From: Corythucha ciliata
Taxonomy: Eukaryota > Arthropoda > Insecta > Hemiptera > Tingidae
Assembly: GCA_038030265.1 (NCBI GenBank)
Contig: CM075943.1
Location: 7,316,001 to 7,380,000, forward strand
Direction: 5' to 3'
Length of the DNA stretch: 64,000 bases
The notes beneath the pieces are model-generated. The model saw only the letters and a list, made by a program, of their open reading frames with translations, had not been told where the DNA came from and searched no databases. A program made the translations under genes and the position numbers. Positions 32,442-44,969 of this stretch are shown here, piece by piece. The stretch's first letter is position 1. Each line of letters starts with the position of its first letter.

Positions 32442-33700
32442 TTAATTCATTTTCCTGCCATAGCCACAGCGCTGGAGGCGCTGCTCGCCACCAATAGTCA
32501 GCTCAAGGGCTCTGAATCTGATTTCCTTCTTGACGAACAACTTGACGCTCGCACACCAAAAACTCTTCTCTACCTTGGTGGTTCTGTGCCTAGGGAGGCG
32601 GGGCTCGTACTTTCCCCTCGTACTATTGAAGTGGGACTGGCCGTCCTCATAGACGTGGAGATTTGACTTCACGTACACAGCACTCTGGTATATATTATAA
32701 CACGCGTAGAACGTAGGAATTCGTAAGCGGCGAAAATGTCCCCTGCAGCTGTCTCTCGGTCCAAGAGTTGTTATCACTCTCAACGCCCGTTTCTGTAGGC
32801 GAAAGATCTTAATGGCATGTGGTGCACCTCCCCATAGCAGTAGTCCATACGCCATAACGGAGTGGAATAGCGCAAAATAACATGTTCGAAGGATCTGTGA
32901 GCCCACGTCATATTTTAGTTTCCTTAACATGTAGAGCACTTGGAGAAGCTTAGACTTAGTCTTTCCAATATGGGTCGCCCAGTCCAGATGGCTATCCAAG
33001 TGAATACCCAAGTATTTCACCGCCTGATCCCGTGCTCTCACCGAAAAACCCCAGGAAAAAAAGGTCCAGGACGTTTCATGCCCAACGTGCACCACTCCAG
33101 ATCTCCCGCGCAAGTAACTTCCAAGCAACTCGCGAGATACTCCCCTCACACCAAATCCCCTCAGCTTTTCTAACAGAATGTCATGATCGACCGAATCAAA
33201 GGCTTTGGTGAGATCACAGAAAGTCGCAACAGAACATTTTCCACGATCATAGGCAGCATACACTTTTTCAAGCAATTTTGCGACGCAACCAACCGTTGAC
33301 CTTCCCTTCCGGAATCCATTCTGATTTGGTCTAAGAAATTCATGTTCCTCCAGAAACTGCACCAGATGAGTCTTAATGATTTCCTCGAATAACTTAGAGA
33401 AGACAGGTAGTACGATACTGATGGGCCGAAAACATTTGGGGTTCTGCAAACAATTTTTCGCCTTTGGTACGGGGACAATCCGACATTTTTTCAGTCGATT
33501 TGGGTACACTCCCTTACTCAACATTAAATTCATAATTCTGACCAACGGCGTTGTGATCACTGGCGCTGCCGCCTTGATAATCTGCGAATTCAGACCATAA
33601 ATGTCAAGTGCTGCTGACGGGCTGAGACGCCCGATGACCCTCTGCACCACCGACTCGTCTGTTGGCGCCATGAATATGAATGCACAAGACCGTTCTGTGC
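32442..33700 (-). mobile_element. Non-LTR retrotransposon, catalytic core deleted
   Basis: One long frame encodes the RT fingers (KAKNCLQNPKCFRPISIVLP, LRPNQNGFRKGRSTVG, CDLTKAFDSVDHDILLEKLR). After 'GVVHVGHETSW' it jumps straight to the thumb region (VKYLGIHLDSHLDWATHI, LFHSVMAYGLLLWGGA). About 130 residues, including GVPQGS and YADD, are missing. The deletion kept the frame, so a 450-codon open frame survives although the enzyme cannot be active. The first 30 codons of that frame lie in a MITE and repeat. Jockey-type by the thumb motif. Confidence 0.85.
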
Positions 33701-34490
33701 TGCTGCCAACACTACCATTATTAGCTAATTTGCGGAGTAAAACGTTACTTCGCGGATGAAATCGATAGCGATTTCCATTCAACACACTACACAAGAGTAG
33801 TGCAGCGTCCTCTCCATAAACATATGTTTCAATTCAGAGAGGACGGATGGGAAAACATACACCTCACGAGTGTATTGCATTGAATGGAAAGCACTATGAG
33901 AAAAAACGCTAAATTCGCGGCTAAAAGTACAAAAACGGCAATTCTCGGCCGCTCCTGAAGGCAAGCTCGTGCCTCAACTGAGACAAAGTACATTTCACAA
34001 CGAGAGGGGAAAGTGGAACTTTACCCTCGAGTTGTCGTAAGCTCACGAGGCGCCAATTCTCGACTTCTGAAGGTAACTTGGTAGATAAAAGTAAACAAAA
34101 ACGCGTAAAACATGCGGCAAAATTGCTGATTAGCGGATAAAATTAAGGGAAAGCGTTACAATTAGCGCGGCGAAAATTGGGAATTTGCGGCTGAAATGTA
34201 GAAAAATAGCTCATTAGCGGATAAAATTAGGAAAAACGCTTATTAGAGGCTACAACCAAGAAAAATAGATAATTAGGGTTCAAATCAAATTGAGAACATT
34301 AAATTTGTTAATTCACAGAAAATTAAGAAAATGGCTAGTCGTGGTTTCCGGAGGCAACTTCGTGGCTAAAATGAGGAAAAGCGCTAATTGACGGATAAAT
34401 TGGAGAAAAATCGCTTTAACTTGTGGCTAAAATAGAGACAAACGGTTAGTAATTCATCGATGACATTGGAGAAGAAGTGCTGGAGAGGAA
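33700..34490 (+). repeat. Minisatellite family A, array
   Basis: Forward units plus three 'tctgaaggcaacttcgtgg'-type inserts (33952, 34062, 34348). A 133-base MITE is inserted near the left edge. Confidence 0.75.
33765..33897. mobile_element. 133-base MITE family, copy 2
   Basis: ATAGCGATTTCCATTCAACA at the left and TTGAATGGAAAGCACTAT at the right, with centre 'cataaacatatgtttcaatt'. Only a few differences from the 55446 copy. Confidence 0.85.
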
Positions 34491-34554
34491 AACGCAACTT
34501 CAGGGCGCTGAGGGGAAAGAGTCGCGCCCATGACGGGCGTCAAATGCCTAAGGC

Positions 34555-36005
34555 CGTGTTGTAACTGAGTCGTAGTAATTTATACTTTTTAAAAAGGTGA
34601 AAAACACCTGTCGTAAGCGGTAACCAACATAAACAGTAAAAAAATCTGTTTGTATTGTAATATCTACTGTTACAGCGGTATCTATCACCGCGTAGTGCTC
34701 GGTGTATTTGACCGTTCTGCTCGGAAAGGTGAATATTACTAACGATCGGTAACGGTGAACAGTGAAATAAACCTAAGCATAAGTAAAATCGTAAAAGGTA
34801 TTATTCTCTTCCAAAGAGTAGAAATCACTGGGTAAACTGAGTTGATCTCACTTTTCATGTTAAGAACATTGAATTTCAAAACAATAAATTTCACTGTGCA
34901 AACAAGTTGATTTAACGTCTGAAAAGGTCCTAAACCCCAAAATGCCCCAAAATGCTTGCGTTGAGTTTTTCAGTTTAGAAGGAATGGAAATAAGGGATTA
35001 GTTCGGTATCCTGTTCAAGAGTAAGCCGTTTCGGAGATTCGGAGTGCTGGGTGTGCGTTCACAGTTAATTGGTGCATCAATTTCAAAGTGCGTTATTTTC
35101 TTAATGATGTTATAAATAATCATGCTTTGTGAATATTTGTTAATGGAACATAAATACATGGCTTTAATAGAACATAAAGAGTATAGTGACTAAATGGTTC
35201 ATGACCTTGTACTATACGCCTGTCACATTACCCCATGTCTATGGTAAGCATTGACTTCTTCATCACTGTGTTCACGTTTGATTACACCTTTATTCTAGCA
35301 ATATTTTTCATTTATTTTCACTTTTCAGGTGATTTAGATCAGTTATGTTCGCTTTTCTTCCAGTTATGCTCCACGCTGCACCTGTAGGACGAGGATTTCT
35401 TCGTCTTTTACCTCTTCCAGAAAGCCCATCGTAAGCTCAATACTAGAACGCTAATAAGTGTAACACGCATCTACGATGGTTTTTCTGGTTTATCGCTATC
35501 CACAAGGTGAAAAATAATGAGACGTACCCCTTCCATCAGTGGTTCAGCGTGGCTACAAGATAACTGAGATGAAGGTGAACATAACTATTCTAAAATGTAT
35601 GACAGTAAAGGAATGAAGGAGCAGTGCATAATAACACTGGAATGGCCTAGAATTGAGAGAACAGTGAAAATTACCGTTACGATCAAGGTGATTAAATTTT
35701 CTATAGGTGCCGCAGATCACTGTCCTTCACCTACGTCACGAGCAGTCCCAACCGCCATTGCGCTGGACCCAGTACATTATTAATTGTTACTGGTCTGTGA
35801 TTTTTGAGAATTCATAAACTTCAATTCCAAAATTAACTTGCTCTGCTGCTCTGGGGTGAGCAATCGGGAGCAAAGGACTGCTGGTGACGTCAGTCTCCAC
35901 CCCTCCCGTCCAATGGGCAGGGGGAAATCTGCGGCACCTATAGTAAAGTTTAGTCACCTTGCGTTACGATGGTAAACAATGGTAAATGGTAAACAAAAAA
36001 TGTAA
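34555..36005. repeat. Uncharacterised repeat-like DNA, left part
   Basis: Many short 'aacagtgaaa', 'ggtgaaaaacacc' and 'tcactg' words, which recur at 37140-37580. The two blocks probably belong to one older element split by the 36006-37000 repeats. No convincing coding frame. Confidence 0.3.
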
Positions 36006-36610
36006 AAAATTTCGCTCCGGCAGCTGGCGGTCGGAAAGAGTGCATTTCATACCGCAGACGGATACCCTAAGCAGTCCCAGAAGTAATAATTTTGATACCA
36101 TAATTTGTTTCATTAAGCCGATCTTCTTCCTCTATTTTCACCACCCTCTCTTCAAAAATGTCGAAAAGTTTCGGTAGTTTTCCAAGGGCATTGTTATATT
36201 AAATTTTTTTGCCGTATTTTATAATACATAAACGTGTGAATTTAAGCGATTTTTTTGAAATTTCATCCCCCATTTCACCCTCCCCCATCAAAGTGTTCGA
36301 TAAATCTCAATGGAACCCAGGGCTTTCGTTACATTAAATGATTGAGTCGAATTTTAGAGCGCTAAGATGAACTAGTGAAGTTCAACGCTATTTTTACACT
36401 TCCACACCGGAAAGACCACCCCTACCACCTTGACTTTTTCGAAAAATTAAAATGGGAATCAAAGGCTACTCTAACATGGAGTATACATACCGAATATGAT
36501 GCTTCTAGAATCAACTGGTGATTTATAGTGATTTTTTGACCATTTCAACCCCTATTTTCCCCCCCTCTACCTTGACCGATTTGGCCCAAATGCAACACCG
36601 ACCGGGGTCT
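36006..36610 (-). repeat. 0.6 kb dispersed repeat, copy 2
   Basis: Inverted copy of 19370-19965. The divergence looks low by eye (tens of bases match without a gap), suggesting recent duplication or transposition. Confidence 0.85.
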
Positions 36611-36639
36611 TATGACTACTGATTTTTGTGCCAAAGCGT

Positions 36640-36985
36640 GTTCCGCTAAATTGATTTCTTCGAGAGTTATCGTGCTAACAAGACCACACGCTTACTTCCA
36701 CCCCGTGGCCAACATCCCCTACCCTTCGACTTTTTCAAAAAATTAAAATTGGAATCAAGGCTACTCAAACATGGAGTATACGTACCGAATATGATGCATC
36801 TAGAATCAACTGGTGAAGTTTAGTGATTTTTTGACCGTTTCAACCCCTATTTCCTCCCCTCCCCCCTTCACCTTGACCGATTTTTCCCAAATGCAATACC
36901 GACCGGGGTCTTATGACTTCTGATTTTTTTGCCAAAGCGCGTTCCGCTAAATTAATTTCTTCGAGAGTTATCGTGGTAACAAGAA
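36640..36985 (-). repeat. Tandem third copy of part of the 0.6 kb repeat
   Basis: About 300 bases repeating 36420-36660, with the shared words 'aatatgatgc(t/a)tctagaatca' and 'accgaccggggtcttatgac'. The flanking 'ttcgagagttatcgtg(c/g)taac' occurs at both 36659 and 36960. A related tail, including a 'tagtgcatt..aatgmaacgcacta' hairpin, is seen at 37123 and 49018. Confidence 0.7.
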
Positions 36986-37139
36986 AACGGCCATAAGCTT
37001 ATAAATAAACCAATATATATATATATAAATTCCGGAGACCACGTAATTCGTGTTCTAGAGGTCCTGAAACATGAAAAAAACATGCCATGACCCATGTTTG
37101 CCACCATCACGACGAGACCAATAGTGCATTTTGACATAA

Positions 37140-37590
37140 ATGAAATGCACTAAAAGACCTGAGAGAACAGTGAAAATCGCCGTTTCAGGAGCTCTGAAAA
37201 ACATGAATAGAACTGTTTGCAAAGTAAAAGGAAGGGCAAAAAGAACTGAGGAAACAGTGAAAATTTAAATCAGTGAAAAATATTGCTCGAAAGGTAAAAA
37301 TAACTGTAAGAACAGTAAAAACTAGCATTATGACGTCACTGAAAATAGTGGAATTCACTGTACAAAAAGTAAATTTTACCGATTCCCTTCAGTAGATTCC
37401 ATCGAAAGGACAGTCATTTCTACCACTCAGTTCGAAGTTCATTTCACTACCACGTACGGTAAAATTCATTGTTCGCACTTGACCGTTTGCCTTCGGTGAA
37501 ATTCACCTCGGGAAAAAGTTGGTGCCCCCGGCACCGTTTAGGTCGGTGAAAAACACCTAATTTTCAGTGTTTTTTACTACTTTTTTTCTC
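37140..37590. repeat. Uncharacterised repeat-like DNA, right part
   Basis: Contains 'aacagtgaaaa', 'ggtgaaattcacc' and 'cggtgaaaaacacctaat', like 34555-35010. Confidence 0.3.
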
Positions 37591-37599
37591 AGTGTGCAC

Positions 37600-40180
37600 G
37601 CGTTTGACGTAAAATAGATATTTTATTGTATTTTGCTAATTAGAACACGAATTGGAAATAGAACGAATAATCGGAATAGTAAAAGCACGTGTTTGTCATA
37701 ACAGGCCGGCACTGGATGCAACCAACAAGCCCCGCGCTGTGCTGTCATTCGAGGGAATGCTGTCGCCACCAAGGCTCAGCTTTCGGTCGCCTTCTTTTGT
37801 GTTTTTGTCTTTGTTTTTTTATGGCCTCGCCCTCTCAACTCAAAGGAACTGAGTGTTTCTTCTCTGAAAAGTCTTTTTTCGTCAATTTTGAGCGCATAAA
37901 TTGCCAAATTCTGTTTGAACTGGAAATTCTCGACATTGGGATCTCACACGAACAGAAAGAAGTTGAAATCCGCATATTTTGTTCTCGATCCTGGAAACGC
38001 CGGACATCCTCAAATCCGATGGGAAGAGGAAGGCGAACTGACACTGGTTAAAGAGTGCTCGATCATTTCCAGGGTGTTCTGCGTCCGAGGTGTACTGCCA
38101 ATTTTTTTGTTTGCAACCCCCGCCCCTCTCTGCATTGTCCATTCCAGATTCTCTTCCAAGAACGGACTCCTTGCACATGTATCCATCCATTAATGATGAT
38201 CCTGGTATACATTATATACTTATTCTGATCCGTATGCCCTCTCGTTGGCTCATATTCATTATGTATTCAAGTTACTTCCGGTCCCCGTGAGCAATGGTGG
38301 GGAGGAGGTCCTGACTAGTTTACTCGGAAATACATTTTTTGTGAATAGCGTTAATTAGGAAGTTGACAAAAAAAAAGTCGACCGAACTATAAGAGGAAGA
38401 AGGTAATTTATATATTTAAGTTAGATTTGTTATAGTTGAAAGGTGTGATTAGGGGGAGTGGCCGGGGAACAAAAGGCTATTGTCCACCCGAAAACAATAG
38501 GTTCGCATGTCATTATAGAACGTGACAAAAGATCGAATCTTTCTCTCCTCGACGATCTCCGGAATTGCTCAGCCGCTGTTTCTTGACGCACGAAGAACGT
38601 CGCCACACGTATATATTGGAGGATCCCGCATGTATGGGGATCGCTCTGTGAGTGTGCGTGCAATAATGACTGTAATTCGAAGATGTGGGAACAAAAAAAA
38701 TGAGTCTGATCATCAGACAATACGTCGCGAAATGTTAGTTTTTTCTGTATAGCGTTTTGTGAAGCTCTCTAATAGCTCATTAATAAAGTTCCAGATGATA
38801 CGGGGCGGATAGATCGCACGTGTTGTCACCAAGGCGGAGTGCTCTTACAGCAACATTGTGCCTTCTAATACAAAGTCGATTTTATTCTGGTCCTCTCCAA
38901 TAAGGATTAGAAGTCTATTATATTTGTATATGGAAACTCCGCTATGGAATCCGCTAAAATCGAGTTGAAAAAACACCATTGTCCGTTTTTTATAGCTCCC
39001 TGTGATGACCCTACAGGTGTCTCACTCTCTCATTGTTCTCTTTACAGACAGTATTTTGGGTGACACGCGAAACTGCGCCATTTTCGTAACAAATCGTCGA
39101 ATAAATAGAATTATAGAAAGCCAGAACTCCTCGGTTTAAAACCGATTTCTTGAGGAGAAGAATAAAAAAAAAAAAAAGAGGAAAAGGAGAGTCCTTAAAA
39201 CGTTATCATTATGTATCTTGAAAAACAGAAGTTTTTATCTCTTGTTTGCCTTGCATCATTCTGGACACATCCATATTTATGAGCCGCAAATATTCTTTTG
39301 AATGATAACAGAGAAGCCGCTTTATTTGACGATGAGAAAAGACGTGTGTAGATGAAAGGGCGGGGGTTGCGAGGGGGGTTTGGGTTGAAAAAAGAGCAGT
39401 AAATAATGTATCGATAACTTTCATAGAAATAGACGACGACCTGTGCCTTTATTTACCTTTCTTGAGTTTTGTCCCCTTCGGTAGTTCTTTCGGTTACCTT
39501 TCTCTCGGCCCATTTCAAAAGGAAAATTCGAGAGGTAAAATTGTCGCAATTAATGGGCCGTACATTGTTTTTAGGGTTATAGAAATGTCAAGAAACAACA
39601 GTTTGTCATTTCTGACTCACTGGCCATGGGGTGTCGATGATTGCAACCACCCTCAACGCCGAAAGTGTTACGCAGCAAGGAAATAGAAGAGTATACTGAG
39701 CGCTCTGCTCAGTATCCTTTACCGTTTCCGCGACGGAAAACGATAAAGTTTTTACGCAGAAATTGAGAATACCACTAATTAAAGACGGCGAATAAGCTTA
39801 GAAACAGAAGAAAGACAAGAGAAAAACTCAACACGCTAAAAATAAATCAGTCATTAAGATATAGAAGATGTTTTGCCGCTGAAAACTTCCCAATTCTGCG
39901 CTCAAAATGACAAATCGATTGGCCAAGCTCACAATAAATCTTATTCTCCTATAATCAATTGAGACCAAAACATACCAGAATTCACGAATTTCCTCATTTT
40001 CTCCATGTTTTGAGGCGTTTTTAGACCAATCGAATCAGGAGACCTTGATCCATGTGGCGCCGAAACAATGTCAATGAGGTGCAGCAGAACGCTGGAAAAA
40101 GGACCCATCACCCGCCTTTCACTTAGTGACGTTCCCATTGCAACAACCCTTAAAAAGCTCTCGAAAAACGATAATTCGTC
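37600..40180. other. Intergenic, no gene supported
   Basis: Several 60-120 codon frames exist but lack splice sites, domains or family resemblance. A small hairpin (tactgagcgctctgctcagta) is at 39696-39716. The A run at 39166-39178 is flanked by gaaaagg. Confidence 0.4.
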
Positions 40181-40189
40181 TACTTAAGC

Positions 40190-41470
40190 TAAAATTGAGG
40201 TAAAACTGAGAGGAATAGCAGAAAAATTCCATCCATTCAGATGTGAAGTATCTGTGAAATTGCAAGTTTCGGTGCATCACGCAGGGCTAAAAAATGTGCG
40301 GAATTCCAGGTTTCGGCTCTAATTGTACGGATATTGCTAGTTTCCGGTATTTATATCCGCGAAATTATCAATTTTTGGTTTCTGGGCTTAATTTTTTATC
40401 CTTCTTAGTGACCGCGGAACCCGGGCTAGCGGGCCACGACAGTGCCCGCAGCCTTCAAATTTTGCTAATAAATATGTACGGAATTGGCATTATCCTGGCT
40501 GATTATTCGCGACATTGCGAGTTTCATGTCTCAAATTCCACGAAATTACAAATTTCGAGTATTTATTTCCGTGAAATTGCAAGTTTCGGGTGTTTTTTTA
40601 AAAAATAAAGAGGTACAGGAAGCTGACACGCCACGACAGCGCGCCCAAAGCCCGACAAATAGCTACAAATTTGCAACATTTTATGGGAGAATATCCGTGA
40701 AATTACCTGTTTCCTGGCTAAACATTTGTCTTATTGCAAGTTTCACGTCATAATTTCAGCAAAACTGCAAGTTTCAGGACTTTTTTGTTTCTAGTGGGCG
40801 CGAACGGTCAGTGAACAGCAAGCTATGAATTTATTTGCAATTTAAATTGAATGATTTTGTCTTCAGGTCTAAATTTCAGCGAAAGTTCAAGTTGAGGGTA
40901 TCAAGTAAAACAAAATGGCAGTTTCGAGACCATTGTTGTAGTGGTGAAGCTAAGGCCAAGCATGCTCGCGCCGCTGAAGAAGTTTTTGGTCTTCATTTCA
41001 CAAAATTTCAAATTTCGGGTCTTGGTTTCGGGGAAAATGCAAATATCAGTGCTAAATCTCCATGAAACTGCTAGTTTTCAATTGTTTTTGTGGGCGCGTA
41101 ATATAGGCTGACGAGGCCCGCACTCTCAACAGAATTGCAACATGGTGGGCGAATATGTGCATAAATTGAATGTTCCCGGGCATATTTTAATATGCCGATG
41201 AAATTGTAAGTTTCAGGTCTTAATTTAAGTGGAATTTGCCAGTTTAGGGGGGCCAATTTTTTTTTAGAGGTCGCGAACTAGCCGGCTCCGAATACGCCTA
41301 TAACCTGATGAATAGCCGTGTAATCGCAACATTTGGAGCGAAATAGTTGTGTTTGCTGCTGGAATGTTGGGCAGTGATTTGAGCTTTTCCTGCTGAGTTC
41401 CGCGAAATGACAGATCTAGGGGAGGGACTTTAGTACAATCAAAATTGTAAGTTCAGAGCTTTTTTCGTGG
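40190..41470 (+). repeat. Minisatellite family C, 31-base unit
   Basis: Units such as 'gtgaaattgcaagtttcggg' followed by 'tcttaattt' repeat, with several at exactly 31 bases (40520-40600). Between units are non-repeat inserts like 'ccacgacagtgcccgc' (40435, 40633). Short frames are repeat translations. Confidence 0.75.
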
Positions 41471-41639
41471 TGGCGGATCCAACAGACTATAGTCGTTCCT
41501 AAACGAACCCAGAGGGTGACGTATACCAAGGAAATTGGAAGTTCCATGGCTGATGAATATCCGCATCAATGCGACTTGACGCGGATCCAGGATTTGCTCA
41601 TGGGAGGCGAGTTTGGGAGATTGTGCGCTTCCCCTTACT

Positions 41640-42590
41640 AAAAATGACTTGACAGCCTTTATAGCTGCCTGAAAATACCTAAATTAGCTGTCCCCTGCAC
41701 AAAAACGACTAAACTGACTATCGCACTGCAAAATGGCAAAACTGACTACGTGCGCCCTAAAAATTGCCAAACTGGTGATTCGTGCGGTCATGAGAATGCC
41801 TGAAAAGAACATAATTCTCGCCCTGAAAATATGTTTAAGTCAATCATTCGTACGCCAAAAACCTCCAAACTGACAGGGGCGTACCTAGAAATTCTTCCGG
41901 AGGGGGCGATTCCGACAGTCCGCAGCCTACTAAGGACTGGCTGGGGACGAGTGTTGTAATGAATGCCCTTCGTACTGCTGTGATTTCGCTTAAACTTGGC
42001 TAAAAACAGCCTCTTGGAAGGGGCGATCCACCTGTCGCCCCCCCCCCTCTAGGTACGCCACTACAAATTGACCATTTACGCCTTTGACTCCTAAGAAAGG
42101 TTAAACTGACGGCACGCGCCCTGAAAAATTTCTAAATAGGTGATACGGACATTACGGGTCGTGAATAAATTGCCAAATCGAACATTCGGGTGCCATGAAT
42201 GGCCTAACTGATCATTTGCGCCTTGGCTTGACAGAACATACTCGGCGCGAAAATAGCAAAACAGACTATTCTCTCCTTAAAAATGGCCAAAATGACTTGA
42301 CGAACCCGAAAAATGAATGAACTGACGATTCGTGCCCTGAAAATATCACTCCGGCTGTATACTTCCTGACCATGAATTTGTGCTTAGAAACGGCAAGCTG
42401 ACCATTCGCACCCTACAAATCGCGCACCCTACCGTTTTTTCGCACCGTGAAAAAAAACCGGCAAAACAGACTATTTGTGCCCTAAAAATTGTTAAACCAA
42501 CGATTCGCGCCCTTCAAATGGCTATACTGTGTCTGTGCCCTACAACTGGCCCGAATATATCCCTCTGACTATACTGGCCAAATGACCATA
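41640..42590 (+). repeat. Minisatellite family B, 30-base unit
   Basis: About 28 units with core AAAATGGCCAAACTGACCAT, then tcgcgccct. Some are at exactly 30 bases (41725-41790). A 190-base hAT-type MITE is inserted at 41874. The array runs up to the gypsy remnant. Confidence 0.8.
41874..42063. mobile_element. hAT-type MITE, 190 bases, in family B array
   Basis: CAGGGGCGTACCTAGA at the left and TCTAGGTACGCCACTA at the right. Flanking 8-base repeats CAAACTGA (41866-41873) and CAAATTGA (42064-42071) differ at one base. CAGTGGCGTACCTAG-type ends are frequent on short hAT elements. Confidence 0.7.
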
Positions 42591-42599
42591 TTGACAGAT

Positions 42600-44550
42600 T
42601 ACGCCTGTGGCGACCAGACAACATCGTGCCTCCATTTTCATCCAATTGTAAATAATGTTAAAAATATATTTTTAATAAACAATCAGTTTTGGTGTGAGAA
42701 ACGAGAAAATAATTCATGTCATATAAGATCGACCTGCTTCTTATATCTGGTGACCCCCGACATTCTTAATGCTTCTCTCTGTTTACCATGAACAACGAGC
42801 CCCAAAACGAAGTCATCGGACGCGTCGCAGTCAAATTATGGCTACGCCAAGTCGAAGCCAACTTCCGGCTCGCTGGCATCACATCCGACGACACCAAGTT
42901 TAACCACAACGTCGGCAACCTCGACCATGACGTCATGGAGCAAATCAGTGACATTACTACATTACTACTTGGCTCGTAGAAGTTTTCACAGACAGTACTG
43001 ATCAACGCATAAAACGACTCCTCACACACCTTGAACTTGGCGACCAATGCCCAACGCAACTTCTTCGTGCCATGCAACATTCAGCTGACAACTCGGTATG
43101 TGACGATCTTCTAAAAACTCTTTGGTTTAGCGGCTGCCTCACAACATTCTGACCATCCTAGCAGTCAGCGAAGGAAATCTCGATAAATTGGCAGAAATCG
43201 CCGATAGAGTGATCGAAGTCGGATCTGAACCTCGAACGATCTGTGAAACTTCCTCCCTTGCCCTCGCCATTCAAGACCTTACATTTCGCTTTGAACGCCT
43301 CGAAGCTCGACTACGACTACGGGCCGTCCCGTTTCTCGAAACCGTTCCAATCGTTCGAAGTCTCGAGATGCCAACCGTCAACGCCGTTCTTCTCTCGACA
43401 CCAATGTACCCTCGGTGTTTCCTCCGTAAACTTTCTCGGCTACCTCATCTCAGCAGATGGAACTTCACCTCTCTCTGATCGCGTTGAAGCACTAACCAAA
43501 GCGGAAAACCATCAACCGTTCGCACTCTACGCAAATTTCTCGGCGCTTTAAATTATTATCGTCGCTTCATCAAACACGTCGCCCGACTCCAAGCCCCACT
43601 ACACGAGCTCATCAAAAACGCGACAAAAAAAGATGCTTCAATCCACTGGACTCCCGGATTGACCGCGTCGTACGATGCCTGCGTCAACAGCCTTGTCGAA
43701 GCAACACTCTTAGCTCACCCTCACCCCAATTCACCCCTCAGCCTACGCCTAGTCGACGCCTCCGACATCGCTATATTCGCCGCTATAAGTTGGACATTTT
43801 GGGAAACATTGTTGTGGGTGATTTCCATTAGAAACTAGTAGAAGACTGCCCACATGAGTTAGTTTACTAGTGGCCAATTACAGCGCTGCCCGAATTATGA
43901 AATAGGCGAATAGGCGCTACCCTTCAACAAAACGTCGGTGATTCTCCCCAACCTATTGCATTCTTTTTGCGAAAGTTAACCCCAACAGAGACTCGTTACA
44001 GCACGTATGATCGAGAACTCCTCGCTGCAGTCAAACATTTCCGTTACATGATAGAAGGTAGTGAAATCGTCATCTACACAGATCATCGCCCTTTAGCGTA
44101 CGCCTTCCACCAAAACCCCGAAAAAGCGACACCTCGACAATTTCGCCACCTCGATTTCGTTTCGCAATTCACGGCCGACATCCGTCACGTCCCCGGTGCC
44201 AAAAATCGCGTCGCTGACTATTTCTCCCGAATCGCAACCCTCGAAACTTTCGATTACGGTGAACTCTCTCGTCTTCAACAGACTGGATCACGACGTTTTT
44301 CACATTATACAGCATCCAGACAAGTATTCGCTAAAACTCTCTTCCGTTTCCGTTCCCAGTCTCACCGTTTTCGTGTTCTGTGTAAGAATCGTCCCGTCCA
44401 CCTCCTGGCCTTCGTCGCAGAATTTTCGACCTCATCCATAACCTGTCACACCCGTCTCCTAAACGCACATCAAAACTCGTCCGCGACCGCTTCGTGTAGC
44501 CTTCCATCAAGAAAGACGTTCCCAAATCGGCCGAGAACAAGCGTTTGAAA
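42600..44550 (+). mobile_element. Ty3/gypsy retrotransposon remnant
   Basis: A primer-binding-like 'tggtgacccccgac' (42750) is followed by a Gag piece at 42788-42979 (QVEANFRLAGITSDDTKFNH). A second Gag piece is at 43188 (LAEIADRVIEVGSEPRTICE). The text then jumps to the end of the reverse transcriptase (SSVNFLGYLISADG; FLGALNYYRRFIKHVARLQA). RNase H is at 43967 (TETRYSTYDRELLAAVKHFR; YTDHRPLAYAF). The integrase zinc-binding part (NLSHPSPKRTSKLVRDRF) follows, with a stop in place of the next Trp. Protease and most of the reverse transcriptase are deleted, and a MITE interrupts the RNase H start. It is inactive; LTR limits were not determined. Confidence 0.8.
43776..43910. mobile_element. 135-base insertion in gypsy pol with TA duplication
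   Basis: Removing it and one TA restores the uninterrupted family text across the site (IAI then GATLQQ). Its ends ttcgcc / ggcgaa are inverted. Probably a Tc1/mariner-type MITE. Confidence 0.7.
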
Positions 44551-44969
44551 TCTTTGTCGATGTCCAAAGTGGCAACTTCCTCAGTATGAAAATTTAAACG
44601 TATAAGTACGAGTGCTTTTATGGTGGGGCGACCAAACAATGGATGTCCCAACCCTTTGATTACGAAAGTGCGCTCAGTTGAGGATCTTTTGTTCAAGGAA
44701 AGTTCAGCCAAAAACGTTCCTAAGCAGCATAGATTTATCTATGCTGTTACGTTGCATGAGTTGTAAACTAGTCTAGTCTTCATAAGTGATAGGTGCCCAT
44801 ATCTTGACTCGCTATGAAAATTGACACGGGTATATCCCCCATATGTAAACCCCAAAGTTGGAAGGCGTTGATAATGGCTCCGTGGGCCGAAAACTAGTTC
44901 CGCCAAATAAATAATAAAATCTGTGAACAGGACAATTATAACTATTCATTTCCTACTGATATACATCCT

